A stretch of DNA of 64,000 bases from Treponema socranskii subsp. buccale (lineage in GTDB: Bacteria; Spirochaetota; Spirochaetia; Treponematales; Treponemataceae): the NCBI RefSeq assembly GCF_024181585.1, contig NZ_CP054258.1, forward strand, positions 1,612,001 through 1,676,000, in the 5' to 3' direction. Positions within the stretch are counted from its first letter, which is position 1, and the number at the start of each line of letters is the position of its first letter. This document shows, one piece after another, positions 36,454-45,751 of the stretch. A program made the position numbers and the translations under genes. Below the pieces are notes generated by a model, which was given only the letters and a program-made list of their open reading frames with translations, was not told where the DNA came from and did no database searches.

Positions 36454-37482
36454 TTAAAAAAGAGAGGGCTCGCCGCTTCGCACACCGGGGGCTTCCGAGC
36501 GGCAGCGGCGGTAATCGGCATAATCTTTTATAACCGGAGCGCCGTCGGCGACGTATTTTTCCGCCGTTCGCTCGGTCTTTCCTTTTGCGGCTTCTCCCCT
36601 CTCGATCTTTTTTTCGAGCTCGCACTTCGCTTGCCGCGAAACCGCCTTTGCAGGAGCGGAAAACGCCGCTTCGTGAATCATCACGTCGCGGTTATAATCG
36701 AGGGCGTACTGCGCCGTAATGAGCGCGCCGCTTCCCGGGGGCGATTCGACGACGACGGTCGCAGGCGACAGAGCCGCGATAATGCGGTTTCTGTGCACGA
36801 ATCTCCACGCTTCGGCAGGGACTCCCGGAAGATATTCGCTTACGAGAACCCCGCCCGTTTTAATAATTTTTTCCGCAAGCCTTTTATGCGAAGACGGAAC
36901 GATCATATCCGCTCCGCACGGAAGGATCGCCGCGGTCTTTCCGCAGTTTTTTTCAGTCCCCGCTTCCATCGCATCGAAACAGGCATCGACGGCTCCTGCG
37001 TGAGCCGATGCGTCGATTCCGTACGCGAGACCCGACACGACCGTAACTCCGTTTCGGGCGGCATCGCGTGCAAACGAAAAAGCCGCTTCTTTTCCTTCTC
37101 TCGTCATGCGCCGCGTTCCGACGACGGAAACCGTTTCGCCTGAAAGACAGGATGCGTTTCCGCGGCAAAACAACATAAAAGGCGCATTTTCCGCTTCCGC
37201 AAGAAGCGCGGGATATAAGGCATCCCCGTTTAAAATCGTTTCGATGCCGAACGCTTTAATAATCCGCTCGGCCTTTTCCGCTTCGCGCACGCACGAAGGG
37301 CCGTTCCACACGGCGGATCGAAAAGTTCTTCCGACAAGCGTTGCGATATCGTCTATAGACAGTAGCGCAAGGGCGGCGGCGCTGTCAAGGTTCTTCAGTA
37401 AAATATTTTTTTCGCGCAGCGTCAAAAACGATACGCCCGCGAGACACAGAGAAAGAAAATAGTTTTCCTTTTCAACGCCCAT
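36454..37482 (-). CDS. dprA: DNA-processing protein DprA (Smf)
   Basis: About 342 residues from the ATG at 37482, overlapping the upstream lipoprotein gene by 11 bases; 37491 is an alternative start. The Rossmann-like DprA core is clear: SVVGTRRMTREG, VSGLAYGIDASAHAGA, LPCGADMIVPSSHKRLAEKI, NRIIAALSPATVVVESPPGSGALIT. DprA loads RecA on incoming single strands in natural transformation, but it is conserved also in bacteria not known to be competent. The C-terminal tail is charged and diverges. It precedes topA as in many bacteria. Confidence 0.93.
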   Translation of the reverse strand: MGVEKENYFLSLCLAGVSFLTLREKNILLKNLDSAAALALLSIDDIATLVGRTFRSAVWNGPSCVREAEKAERIIKAFGIETILNGDALYPALLAEAENAPFMLFCRGNASCLSGETVSVVGTRRMTREGKEAAFSFARDAARNGVTVVSGLAYGIDASAHAGAVDACFDAMEAGTEKNCGKTAAILPCGADMIVPSSHKRLAEKIIKTGGVLVSEYLPGVPAEAWRFVHRNRIIAALSPATVVVESPPGSGALITAQYALDYNRDVMIHEAAFSAPAKAVSRQAKCELEKKIERGEAAKGKTERTAEKYVADGAPVIKDYADYRRCRSEAPGVRSGEPSLF

Positions 37483-38197
37483 AGGCCGCATCCAAAGCGA
37501 TTTTTTTATTTGCTTCCGCGAGCGCCTTTTTTTCTTTATCTTTCGTCGTTTTAATAATGGAATCGTACATGGCCGCCGACGCTTGAAAATCTCCGGTGCG
37601 GAAATACGCGTTCGCAAGCACGGATTTCGCATCGGTGTGTCCCGTGTCGATAGTTAAAAGCGTTTTAAGATAGGGAATCGCTTTTTCGCTTTCGTCGAGT
37701 TCGAACACGTAGAGCACGCCGAGCCCGTAAAGCGCGCGGACATAGCGGCTTTCGATCGCGATCGCGCGGAGATATGCCGACTCCGCCAATTTCAAATAAT
37801 TATATTTTTTTGTCGTACTGCCCGTCGCATCGTAATCGAGCGCCGAATGCGCCATATAACCCGCGCACACGCCGACATAGTAATAGAGGTTTTGATTTTC
37901 AGGATAATATTCTATCGCCTTTTGATAACACGAAAGCGCTTCGCCCCACATTTTCAAATCGATATAGCGCGAGCCGAGTATCTTATACCAAATGCCGATT
38001 TGCTCGTTCGCAAGCGTTATATCCGCAACGCGCTTTTCGTATTTTGCAATCGCCTCTTTGTATTCGTCGATCGTCGTCGGGGACGAAACGCCTTCTTCCG
38101 TCTGCTGCAGACGTTTGACGGCTGCATTCGACGATCCGCATGAAACGAATATTAAAATTAATAATAATAAACTTGCCGTTATACGTATTTTTTTCAT
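37472..38197 (-). CDS. TPR lipoprotein
   Basis: 241 residues. Lipoprotein signal MKKIRITASLLLLILIFVSC with lipobox IFVSC (acylated Cys20). Residues 65-225 contain four or five TPR units: YKILGSRYIDLKMWGEALSCYQKAIEYYPENQ, LYYYVGVCAGYMAH, AYLRAIAIESRYVRALYGLGVLYVF, LANAYFRTGDFQASAAMYDSI. Likely a periplasmic/outer-membrane-facing scaffold. It lies between xerD (147-base gap) and dprA (overlap), an envelope gene within a DNA-processing group. Specific partner unknown. Confidence 0.78.
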   Translation of the reverse strand: MKKIRITASLLLLILIFVSCGSSNAAVKRLQQTEEGVSSPTTIDEYKEAIAKYEKRVADITLANEQIGIWYKILGSRYIDLKMWGEALSCYQKAIEYYPENQNLYYYVGVCAGYMAHSALDYDATGSTTKKYNYLKLAESAYLRAIAIESRYVRALYGLGVLYVFELDESEKAIPYLKTLLTIDTGHTDAKSVLANAYFRTGDFQASAAMYDSIIKTTKDKEKKALAEANKKIALDAAYGR

Positions 38198-38343
38198 AGC
38201 AACCTCGATTTTCGAATCTTTCGTCTACTATATCAATATATACTAAAATTGCAAGAACAAGGCAATCGAAGGACAAAGACGACGCACATCGCGCACGGAT
38301 ACGTTTTATTTTACCGAACGCCTGCACTCCCGGCGGCAGCACA

Positions 38344-39267
38344 TTAGTGCGCGGATACGTCGTCTTTTACCGCATGGCCCGGAAAATATTTTTCGTGATT
38401 TTTTCGAAGCTGCTCGTCATCGACGTGCGTATAAATCTGTGTCGTCGAAAGATCCGCGTGACCGAGCAATTCCTGAACGGAACGCAGATCGGCCCCTCCT
38501 GCAAGCAAGTGCGTCGCAAACGAATGGCGCAGCGTATGCACTTTCGCGTGAACGCCGCTTTTCACTTCGTATCCGCAAAATCGTTTCCACAAACCTTTTC
38601 GCGAAAGAGGATCGCCGCGGTAATTGACGAAAACTTCGGCGACCGTTTTTTTCCCGACAAGAAGCGGCCGAGACTCGGAAAGGTATGCGGAAAGTTTTTC
38701 CTTCGCCGCATCTCCGAAGGGCACGATGCGCTCTTTATCACCCTTACCTCGCACGAGGATAATGCGTTCGTTCAAATGCACGTTTTGCATGAGAAGAGAA
38801 GCCGCTTCGCTCGCGCGAAGCCCGCACGAATAGATGAGTTCGAAAAGCGCCGCATCGCGAAGTCCCAAGGGCTCCGACGTATCGATGGACGAAAGGAAGG
38901 ATTCGATCTGCGTAACGGAAAGGACGCGCGGCAGCGGACGGGCGGCTTTCGGACGGTCGAGCGCGAGGGCAAAATTCTCGCTCCATATACCGAGCCTCGT
39001 GAGATAAGATCCGAAAGCGCGCAGCGCTGAAATATCTTTTGCGATCGTCAGCTCCGTATCGCCTTTGGTCTTTTTCCACACGAGATAATACGTGAGTTCG
39101 CGGGAAGCGACATCGTGCAGTTTTATTTTTTTTTCGACGCACCACGACAAAAACTCGCCCGCAGAAAGCCGATAGGTTTCCGCCGTTTTCTGCGAGCGCC
39201 GCAAAACAAGCACGATGTCCGTGTAAAAGCGGGAGAGTATGACCGGAATCGTCAACTTTTCAGCCAT
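38344..39267 (-). CDS. xerD: Tyrosine recombinase XerD
   Basis: 307 residues. N-terminal domain FYTDIVLVLRRSQKTAETYRLSAGEFL; catalytic Arg in YSCGLRASEAASLL, HTLRHSFATHLLAGG, LGHADLSTTQIYTHV with the active Tyr, closer to XerD than XerC in these signatures. Starts 12 bases after ftsZ ends, so dimer resolution is genetically tied to the division operon here. Partner of the XerC at 33221. Confidence 0.9.
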   Translation of the reverse strand: MAEKLTIPVILSRFYTDIVLVLRRSQKTAETYRLSAGEFLSWCVEKKIKLHDVASRELTYYLVWKKTKGDTELTIAKDISALRAFGSYLTRLGIWSENFALALDRPKAARPLPRVLSVTQIESFLSSIDTSEPLGLRDAALFELIYSCGLRASEAASLLMQNVHLNERIILVRGKGDKERIVPFGDAAKEKLSAYLSESRPLLVGKKTVAEVFVNYRGDPLSRKGLWKRFCGYEVKSGVHAKVHTLRHSFATHLLAGGADLRSVQELLGHADLSTTQIYTHVDDEQLRKNHEKYFPGHAVKDDVSAH

Positions 39268-39279
39268 ACGGATCCCGCG

Positions 39280-40653
39280 CTAATCCTGCAGTCTGATCGT
39301 CCGCGACAATTCTCCGCGTCCGCTCGCCCGCCAGCACGCCGGCTGTGCGATGTCGTTGCTTCCGGTAAATCCCGCAGGCGGTTTTATGCCGCTCGCCGAA
39401 TAGCGGGGGACGGAAGCCGAAAGCGCTTTTCCGAGCGAGCCGATTTTTTGATTTACCTGTTCGCGGACGGAAGGAGCGCCGACCGCAACGGGAACTTTTT
39501 CGGCATCCGAGTCGACGGAATCGAAAAGACTCGTTTCCGCGGCGGATGAAAGCTTTTGCCGCATACGTTCGAAACCGCGCCCGCCCAGTATGTCCGAAAA
39601 TTCGTCGCTCGTAACGACGGACGAATCGCGCGGAGCGGCAGAAGATGCGTCATCGCCGGCTCCTCTTTCAAAGCCTGCATGGAATCCGGTTGCAATGACG
39701 GTAACGCTGACGTTTTCACCGAGTGAGGGATCGATGGCCTGTCCCCACAAAATATTCGCGTCGGGATCGATCGAAGCTCTGACGACTTTCATGATTTCCG
39801 ACACTTCGAGCATGGATATGTCGCCGCTCGAACAGATATTGATGAGAACGCTTTTCGCTCCGTCTATGCTCGTATCTTCGAGCAGCGGATTTTTAATCGC
39901 CTTTGTCGCAGCATCGACGGCGCGGTTTTCGCCGCTCGCATGACCGACGCCGAGTATCGCTTCTCCCTGTCCGAGCATGGTGTTTTTGACGTCGGTGAAA
40001 TCGCGGTTCACGTCGCCCGGCTTTGTGATGATATTCGAAATGCCTTCGACACCCTGACGCAAAACGTCGTCCGCAACGAGGAAAGCTTGCCGTATGGGCA
40101 TATTTTTATCGACGACTTTTAAAAGTTGCTGATTCGGAATGACGATGAGCGAATCGACGTTTTCGTGCAAACGGCTGATGCCTTCTCGCGCTTGGCGCAT
40201 GCGTACCGGCCCTTCGAATTCGAAGGGAGTCGTAACGACGCCGACGGTGAGCACGCCGAGGCTGCGCGCGATGCGCGCGACGACGGGAGCCGAACCCGTA
40301 CCCGTGCCGCCGCCCATACCGGCCGTGATAAAGATCATGTCGGTGCCTTCGAGCAGATTGGCGATCGCCTCTTTATCTTCTTCTGCGGCCTCTTCTCCGA
40401 CTTTCGGATTGCCTCCGGCGCCGAGTCCCTTTGCAACCTTCCGTCCGATAGCGATCCGCGTCTCGGCTTTCGAACGGTTCAAGTCCTGCACATCGGTATT
40501 CAACACGATAAAGTCGACGTTCGCGATATCCGCATCGATCATACGGTTTACCGCATTCGATCCGCCGCCGCCGCAGCCGATGACTTTAATAACCGCGGGA
40601 CTCACCGCATCGAGGGCAGTGCCGCTTTCATTGATCACCGAAAAATCCATCAT
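39280..40653 (-). CDS. ftsZ: Cell division GTPase FtsZ
   Basis: 457 residues. GTP-binding GCGGGGSNAVNRM at ~26-38, tubulin signature GGGTGTGSAPVVA near 119, and the T7 synergy loop GDVNRDFTDVKNTM. The extended C-terminal linker is Ser/Ala-rich; the terminal peptide (GELSRTIRLQD) differs from the common conserved tail that binds FtsA, so that contact may be altered. It polymerises into the Z ring at mid-cell. 25 bases after ftsA. Confidence 0.97.
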   Translation of the reverse strand: MMDFSVINESGTALDAVSPAVIKVIGCGGGGSNAVNRMIDADIANVDFIVLNTDVQDLNRSKAETRIAIGRKVAKGLGAGGNPKVGEEAAEEDKEAIANLLEGTDMIFITAGMGGGTGTGSAPVVARIARSLGVLTVGVVTTPFEFEGPVRMRQAREGISRLHENVDSLIVIPNQQLLKVVDKNMPIRQAFLVADDVLRQGVEGISNIITKPGDVNRDFTDVKNTMLGQGEAILGVGHASGENRAVDAATKAIKNPLLEDTSIDGAKSVLINICSSGDISMLEVSEIMKVVRASIDPDANILWGQAIDPSLGENVSVTVIATGFHAGFERGAGDDASSAAPRDSSVVTSDEFSDILGGRGFERMRQKLSSAAETSLFDSVDSDAEKVPVAVGAPSVREQVNQKIGSLGKALSASVPRYSASGIKPPAGFTGSNDIAQPACWRASGRGELSRTIRLQD

Positions 40654-40678
40654 GTTTTCCTCCCAACCCTTTTTCCCC

Positions 40679-41920
40679 TCAGAAAAATGATTTTTTCAAC
40701 CTTGTCAACAGATTTTCTTTTTTCCCGCTCTCTTCCGACGAAAAAAGTTTTTTATTTTTACGGCTGTTCTTTTCCTGAACAGCGTTTTTATTCGCAATCA
40801 CAAGCCCTATCACCGTAGCGAATTCGGGGCGACGGTATTCGGCTTCCGCGCCTCCGAGTTTTTCAGGCGTACCGATCCGCACCGCGCTCGTTCCGAAAAC
40901 CGCCTGCGCGCATTCGACCACGCCTTCCATCTGCGCGCCTCCTCCGGTCAGGATGATATTGCCGGAAAGGCGGCGGATATTCGAATTACTGATGACGGCG
41001 CTCCGCACCATCGAAAATATCTCTTCGACGCGCGGCTGAATAATGCCGCACAATTCCGTCTGCGTCGTAAGCTCGGGATCCCTTCCGCCGACGCCCGGAA
41101 TTATCACTTCACGGTCGATTTCGATATTGTCGATAAAGCAGCATCCCGATTCGATTTTGATCTTTTCCGCAGCCGATACCGGTATGCCCTTTACGATCGC
41201 AATATCGTTTGTAACGAGGTTGCCGCCGACGGGAATGGATACCGTGCATACGGGCGCCCCTCCCAAAAGCACGAGCACGTCGGTCGTTCCCGCGCCCATA
41301 TCGATGAGGATGGAACCGAGATCCATTTCGTCGTCGTGAACGACAGCCTGCGTCGCTGCAAGCGTTTTCAGCATAATGCCCGACGATTCGTAGCCCGCGC
41401 GGCTCACGCAGCGCTTGATGTTTTGTATCGTCGTTTTCGACGCGGTGATCACGTGCACGTCCGCTTCGAGGCGGGCGCACATCATATTCGTCGGATCTTT
41501 AATATTTTTCAAACCGTCGACGGTAAACGTCTGCGCGACGACGTGCAGCAATTCTCTGTCTTGCGGAATAAAAACCGCGCGCGCATTGTCGATCGCCCGC
41601 TCTATGTCGCCCCTCGTCACTTCCCTCGGAGGCCGCCCCGGTTCGGTCACGGGCGTTATGCCTCGCTGATTCAAACCTTCGATCTGCGTGCCGCCGATGC
41701 CGATCGCGCACTTGGTCACTTCGGCACCGGCCGTTTGTTCGGCGCTTTCGACCGCTTCTTTTATCGCGGCGGCGGCGTCTTCGATATTGACGATGACTCC
41801 GTTTCGGAGCCCCGCCGACTTTCTCGAAGCCGTTCCTGCGATTTCAATACCGCCCGAATCGTTCAGTTCTCCGATCGCGACGCGTATATGGTTCGTACCG
41901 ATATCAAGACCGACAATCAT
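40679..41920 (-). CDS. ftsA: Cell division protein FtsA
   Basis: 413 residues. Actin-fold phosphate loop VGLDIGTNHIRVAIGE, LIDMGAGTTDVLVLLGG, and ILTGGGAQMEGVVE. The C-terminal amphipathic helix LLTRLKKSFF would tether it to membrane. It anchors FtsZ filaments and recruits later division proteins. Lies 18 bases after ftsQ and 25 before ftsZ. Confidence 0.97.
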   Translation of the reverse strand: MIVGLDIGTNHIRVAIGELNDSGGIEIAGTASRKSAGLRNGVIVNIEDAAAAIKEAVESAEQTAGAEVTKCAIGIGGTQIEGLNQRGITPVTEPGRPPREVTRGDIERAIDNARAVFIPQDRELLHVVAQTFTVDGLKNIKDPTNMMCARLEADVHVITASKTTIQNIKRCVSRAGYESSGIMLKTLAATQAVVHDDEMDLGSILIDMGAGTTDVLVLLGGAPVCTVSIPVGGNLVTNDIAIVKGIPVSAAEKIKIESGCCFIDNIEIDREVIIPGVGGRDPELTTQTELCGIIQPRVEEIFSMVRSAVISNSNIRRLSGNIILTGGGAQMEGVVECAQAVFGTSAVRIGTPEKLGGAEAEYRRPEFATVIGLVIANKNAVQEKNSRKNKKLFSSEESGKKENLLTRLKKSFF

Positions 41921-41937
41921 ACCTGCTTATCCTCGCT

Positions 41938-42741
41938 TCAGCGCGTCCGGTAAGAAACGGAGCCGTAACGCAGATCGATTTCCGATACGTCAGGCTCGAT
42001 CGAATTGACGACGTCAAGCACAACCATCATATACTGTAACGCGTCTTCGTTCAATGCGCGGTCGGTCAGCACGCGCATCCTCGTGTGCGCAGGGATAAGC
42101 GCGAGTTCGTAGTTTCCGTATTCTTTCGGAACGACGCAGATCTCCGCGAGAGCGGCGAAATAACGTCTGTCGCGGTTTTGAATTTCCGAAATCTGTTCGA
42201 TGAGCGTACGGTACTTTGCAGGGATCCGCATGCCTTCCGAAAGGTGCTCTATCGGCAAACCTGAGATGATCGGAACGGCGCCGCTTTTTCTGTCGACCGC
42301 CGCATCGTCGAAGAGCACGCCGTTTTTGTCGATGCACACGGGAATGCTCCTTCCCGCAGATGAAACGAAAGTCATCGCGACGCTTTCGCGTTCGGCGATG
42401 CGCACGAATATTTTGTCGGGAAAGCGCTTCGATACGGTAACCGAATCGATCGCCGGCACCGACGATAAAATCGAAACGGCTTCTTCGGCGTTGAATGAAA
42501 ACCAGTTCGCCCCCTGCATCGGCTGCAAGAGAGAACGCACTTGTTCGTCGGAAAGCGAGCGTTCTCCGCCGATGACGATCTTCGGAGCGTGCATACTCGG
42601 AAGGGCGAATTTATAGACTGCGATTTCGATCAAAAAAATTACGCAAAAAACAAAAAAGAGTGTGACGACGATTTTCGTCTTTACATCGCTTTTCGTTTCG
42701 GTTTTTCCGGCGGCAAAGCCCGCCATGCTCACATCACTCAT
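41938..42741 (-). CDS. ftsQ: Cell division protein FtsQ/DivIB
   Basis: 267 residues from the ATG at 42741, overlapping the ftsW stop by 8 bases. One membrane segment (about 25-43, VVTLFFVFCVIFLIEIAVY). The POTRA domain follows (KIVIGGERSLSDEQVRSLLQPMQGANWFSFNAEEAVSIL; SVTVSKRFPDKIFVRIAERE) and a beta domain ends the protein. It links the cytoplasmic and periplasmic parts of the divisome through FtsL. Confidence 0.88.
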   Translation of the reverse strand: MSDVSMAGFAAGKTETKSDVKTKIVVTLFFVFCVIFLIEIAVYKFALPSMHAPKIVIGGERSLSDEQVRSLLQPMQGANWFSFNAEEAVSILSSVPAIDSVTVSKRFPDKIFVRIAERESVAMTFVSSAGRSIPVCIDKNGVLFDDAAVDRKSGAVPIISGLPIEHLSEGMRIPAKYRTLIEQISEIQNRDRRYFAALAEICVVPKEYGNYELALIPAHTRMRVLTDRALNEDALQYMMVVLDVVNSIEPDVSEIDLRYGSVSYRTR

Positions 42742-43915
42742 CCTGTCCCTCATAGACGACATCTTCAAATTCGTTTTCGTCTTCTTCCGCCGTACAACGC
42801 GACGCATTGACGATAAAGCCGCACATACAAAACGTTACGATTATCGACGAACCGCCGAGCGAAAAAAACGGCAGCGGTATGCCGGTAGCCGGAAGCGCCC
42901 CGCAGACGACGGCGCAGTTCATCAGCGACTGCAGCGTTACTGCGGCAACGCAGCCGAACGACGCGTAGGCGGCGAAACGGTTTTTACAGACGAACGACGA
43001 CCTCAATCCGCGCCATGCGAAAGCTGCGAGCATGGCAAAGTACAAAAGCACGCCGAAAAATCCCATCGCTTCCGCCCAGCCGGCGAATATGTAGTCCGCC
43101 TGCACTTCGGGAATGCTGTTTATCCACACGAGACCGCTCCCGATGCCGCTGCCCCAAAAACCGCCGGAACTGATCGCTCGCTTTGCCGCAATGCTTTGGT
43201 AATTGTACGTGCGCACGTGTTCTTCCGGCCGCAAAAATCCGATAATGCGTTCGATCCGATACGGCTCCTGCAAAATCATAAAGACGAGAGCCGGAACGAT
43301 AAGAAGGAGCGCAGGCGGAAGCCACGTAAGCTTTGCACCCGACGCAAAAAACATCACGAGCCCGATGCAAAAAATAAAAACGCTCGTGGAAAAATCGCGC
43401 TGAAAAAACACGAGGAGAGAAATGAAAGTCAAACCGATGACGGCCGGCAGCACCGATTTTTCGTCGGGATTTTCGATGCGCGCCTGCTTGTCGAAAAAAT
43501 TCGCGAGAAAGAGGATGAGTGCAAATTTTGCGAATTCGGACGGCTGCAGCGTAAACGCAAAGGGCATGCGTATCCATCGATGAGCGCCGTTCCTTTCAAC
43601 GGCGATGCCAGGAACGAAAGTCAAAAGACAGAGCACGATCACGGTAAGTACGAAAACGGGCAAAATCTTTTTAATAATTTTTATGCGCATACTCGCAAAC
43701 AAAAAAAATCCCGCAAGAGAAGCGGCGATGCTCACGAGCTGCCGCTTTACAAAATAAAACGGATTGCCGAACATACGCTCGGCGTAATTTTGCGAGCATA
43801 CGAAAAGCGCAAAGATACCGAGTCCGCACAAAAGGATGACGCACGCGATAAAGGCGGAATCGCTTTTTCGGTACGACGAAACGGGTCTGTCGGCGAGGAA
43901 AAGATAATCACGCAT
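42734..43915 (-). CDS. ftsW: SEDS-family lipid II polymerase FtsW
   Basis: 393 residues from the ATG at 43915 (8-base overlap with murF; a longer start at 43933 is possible). About ten membrane segments, with SEDS signatures KRQLVSIAASLAGF, GAHRWIRMPFAFTLQPSEFAKFALILFLA, and GLPFFSLGG-equivalent GIPLPFFSLGGSSII near the C terminus. It polymerises septal peptidoglycan from lipid II. Its usual transpeptidase partner FtsI is not encoded in this cluster. Confidence 0.95.
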   Translation of the reverse strand: MRDYLFLADRPVSSYRKSDSAFIACVILLCGLGIFALFVCSQNYAERMFGNPFYFVKRQLVSIAASLAGFFLFASMRIKIIKKILPVFVLTVIVLCLLTFVPGIAVERNGAHRWIRMPFAFTLQPSEFAKFALILFLANFFDKQARIENPDEKSVLPAVIGLTFISLLVFFQRDFSTSVFIFCIGLVMFFASGAKLTWLPPALLLIVPALVFMILQEPYRIERIIGFLRPEEHVRTYNYQSIAAKRAISSGGFWGSGIGSGLVWINSIPEVQADYIFAGWAEAMGFFGVLLYFAMLAAFAWRGLRSSFVCKNRFAAYASFGCVAAVTLQSLMNCAVVCGALPATGIPLPFFSLGGSSIIVTFCMCGFIVNASRCTAEEDENEFEDVVYEGQDE

Positions 43916-45350
43916 CGCGCCCCTCCGCCGCAATGAGCGGAACGATCCGCTCGAGCGCCATACCGCGGGAACCTTTCAACAAAAGCAAATCCCCGTCGGA
44001 AGCGTTTGCAAGGATAAAGTCCGCCGCGTCTCTCATCGCTTCCACAGAAGCGCCCGGTATATACAGCGCGCCCGTAAAGCCCGAAGCGAGGGCGGCATCG
44101 TAAGCGTATTTCATTTCCGTGCCGATACATACGATTTTATACGCATTCGCTTTGCACGCATCTCTGCCCGCTTTTTCATGTACGCCGCGGGATGCGTCTC
44201 CGAGTTCGAGCATATCGCCGAGCACGTATATTCTCCGATTGACGTCTTTTGCGGACGCGCAAAACGAAAGAACGCTCGCAGTCGATTCGGCATTCGCGTT
44301 GTAACAGTCTTTGACGAGCGTAACGCGCTTTCCGTTTTTCAATGCGACAGTCCCGCTTTCGCTCCTTCCCGAAACGCCGCCGAAAGACGAAAGCGCCGTT
44401 TTGATTTCCGCATCGCTTACGCCGAAATATTTTCCGACGGCGACGGCTGCAAGTGCGTTTTCATAATTGTACATACCCGGAAGCTTGAAATGTACGCGCT
44501 CGCATCCGACGGAAAAAACCGTCCCTGCAAGCCCCTCGTCGGAAACGAGAGAGACGCCGCTTTTTTCGGCGCTCACATCCTTTCCGAAATAGACGATTTG
44601 TCCTTTGCAGTTTTCGATTAAAAACGGTGCGAAGACGTCCGACGCGGGAACAAAGGCCGCACCGTTTGCGGGAATATAATCGAATATTTTTCGCTTTTCG
44701 GCGGCAATATTTTTTTTGCTCCCCAGTATGCCTATGTGCGCGCTTCCGATATTCGTAATGAGGGCGTACTGCGGTTTTAAAACGCCGGCGATTTCCCCGA
44801 TTTCGTTCGGCCGATTCATGCCCATTTCGAATACGCCGATTTCATCCGTATCCCTGATTTTGAAAACGGAAAGCGGCAGCCCCGTTTCGGAATTGAAATT
44901 GCCGTCGCTTGAGACGACTCTATATTTTTGTTTTAAAACCGCAACGACGAGTTCTTTTGTCGTCGTCTTTCCGCTCGAACCCGTTATGCCGATTTTTTTC
45001 AAGCGCGGAAATTTTGCGACGTAGGCGGCGGCCGCATCCTGCAGCGCGTACAGCGTATCGGAGACGATTACAAAAAAGACGAGAGGATATTTTTCCGCCA
45101 AAAGCGCATACGAGCGTTCATCGCTTGAATATTCGCTTTCGTCGATGAAGACGGCGGATGCTCCCTTTGCAAGAGACTCGGGAATGTAGGCGTGCCCGTT
45201 TTGCACGGTGCCGACGAGCGGAACGAAAAGGCTGCCCGGGACAACGAGGCGGCTGTCGGTCGTAACTGAGGAAAAACAAAATCGGCTTTCGGCTGCACTG
45301 TACCCGACACTTTTACCGCGGACGGCAGCGACGAGCTCACTTCGCTCCAT
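43908..45350 (-). CDS. murF: UDP-MurNAc-tripeptide--D-Ala-D-Ala ligase MurF
   Basis: 480 residues from the ATG at 45350, overlapping ftsL by 14 bases. Mur ligase motifs: TTDSRLVVPGSLFVPL, ATP loop GITGSSGKTTTKELV, VFEMGMNRPNEIGEI, and DCYNANAESTASVL. Adds D-Ala-D-Ala to complete the cytoplasmic peptidoglycan stem peptide. It is the only Mur ligase in this cluster; murE, mraY, murD, murG and murC lie elsewhere or are missing. Confidence 0.96.
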   Translation of the reverse strand: MERSELVAAVRGKSVGYSAAESRFCFSSVTTDSRLVVPGSLFVPLVGTVQNGHAYIPESLAKGASAVFIDESEYSSDERSYALLAEKYPLVFFVIVSDTLYALQDAAAAYVAKFPRLKKIGITGSSGKTTTKELVVAVLKQKYRVVSSDGNFNSETGLPLSVFKIRDTDEIGVFEMGMNRPNEIGEIAGVLKPQYALITNIGSAHIGILGSKKNIAAEKRKIFDYIPANGAAFVPASDVFAPFLIENCKGQIVYFGKDVSAEKSGVSLVSDEGLAGTVFSVGCERVHFKLPGMYNYENALAAVAVGKYFGVSDAEIKTALSSFGGVSGRSESGTVALKNGKRVTLVKDCYNANAESTASVLSFCASAKDVNRRIYVLGDMLELGDASRGVHEKAGRDACKANAYKIVCIGTEMKYAYDAALASGFTGALYIPGASVEAMRDAADFILANASDGDLLLLKGSRGMALERIVPLIAAEGRDA

Positions 45351-45660
45351 CAGACTTTGCACTGCCCTTCCCCTTCATCTCCACACGGACAATATCGTCC
45401 GTCTGCGCTTTATGCATACCGAGTTCGTTTTCGGCAATCTTTTCGATACGTTCAGTACTCGCCAAAAGGCTTATATCCGTGACGAGTTTTTTATTTTCTT
45501 CGACGAGCGTTTCCTGTTTTTTTTCAAGCGCCGTAACTTCGTCCGACAGATCTTCGTATTTTCTCGACTGCATGCCGGCTGCAAGCAATAAAAGCGGAAT
45601 TGAAAGCGCGATGAGGCAGACGACAAGCGTTTCGCGTATACGGCTATATTTTCGTTTCAT
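45337..45660 (-). CDS. ftsL: FtsL-like divisome protein
   Basis: 107 residues from the ATG at 45660. One membrane segment near residues 12-30 (VVCLIALSIPLLLLAAG) and then a coiled coil (YEDLSDEVTALEKKQETLVEENKKLVTDIS), ending in ERIEKIAENELGMHKAQ, the FtsL/septum-formation-initiator type ending. FtsL sits between FtsQ and FtsW/FtsI. Assigned mainly from topology and its place between rsmH and murF. The GGGAG Shine-Dalgarno comes from leader repeat copy C. Confidence 0.8.
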   Translation of the reverse strand: MKRKYSRIRETLVVCLIALSIPLLLLAAGMQSRKYEDLSDEVTALEKKQETLVEENKKLVTDISLLASTERIEKIAENELGMHKAQTDDIVRVEMKGKGSAKSDGAK

Positions 45661-45663
45661 ACC

Positions 45664-45733
45664 TACTCCCATAAAACTTTTGCAGAAAATTGCAATTTCC
45701 GAAAAAGTTTTCGCATCGTGCGCAAGTGCACAC
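45664..45733 (-). repeat. Hairpin leader element, copy C (upstream of ftsL)
   Basis: GTGTGC-ACTT-GCGCAC hairpin (45718-45733) then AAAACTTTTTC..GCAAAAGTTTT hairpin (45673-45711) with inner pair AAATTG/CAATTT, ending in GGGAG. It fills the 91-base rsmH-ftsL gap. Confidence 0.8.
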
Positions 45734-45751
45734 ATATTTACCGGCTCCCGA

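Noticed and set aside
42662-43936. 424-codon open frame opposite ftsW
   Set aside because: Antisense of a membrane protein gene; highly basic low-complexity product.
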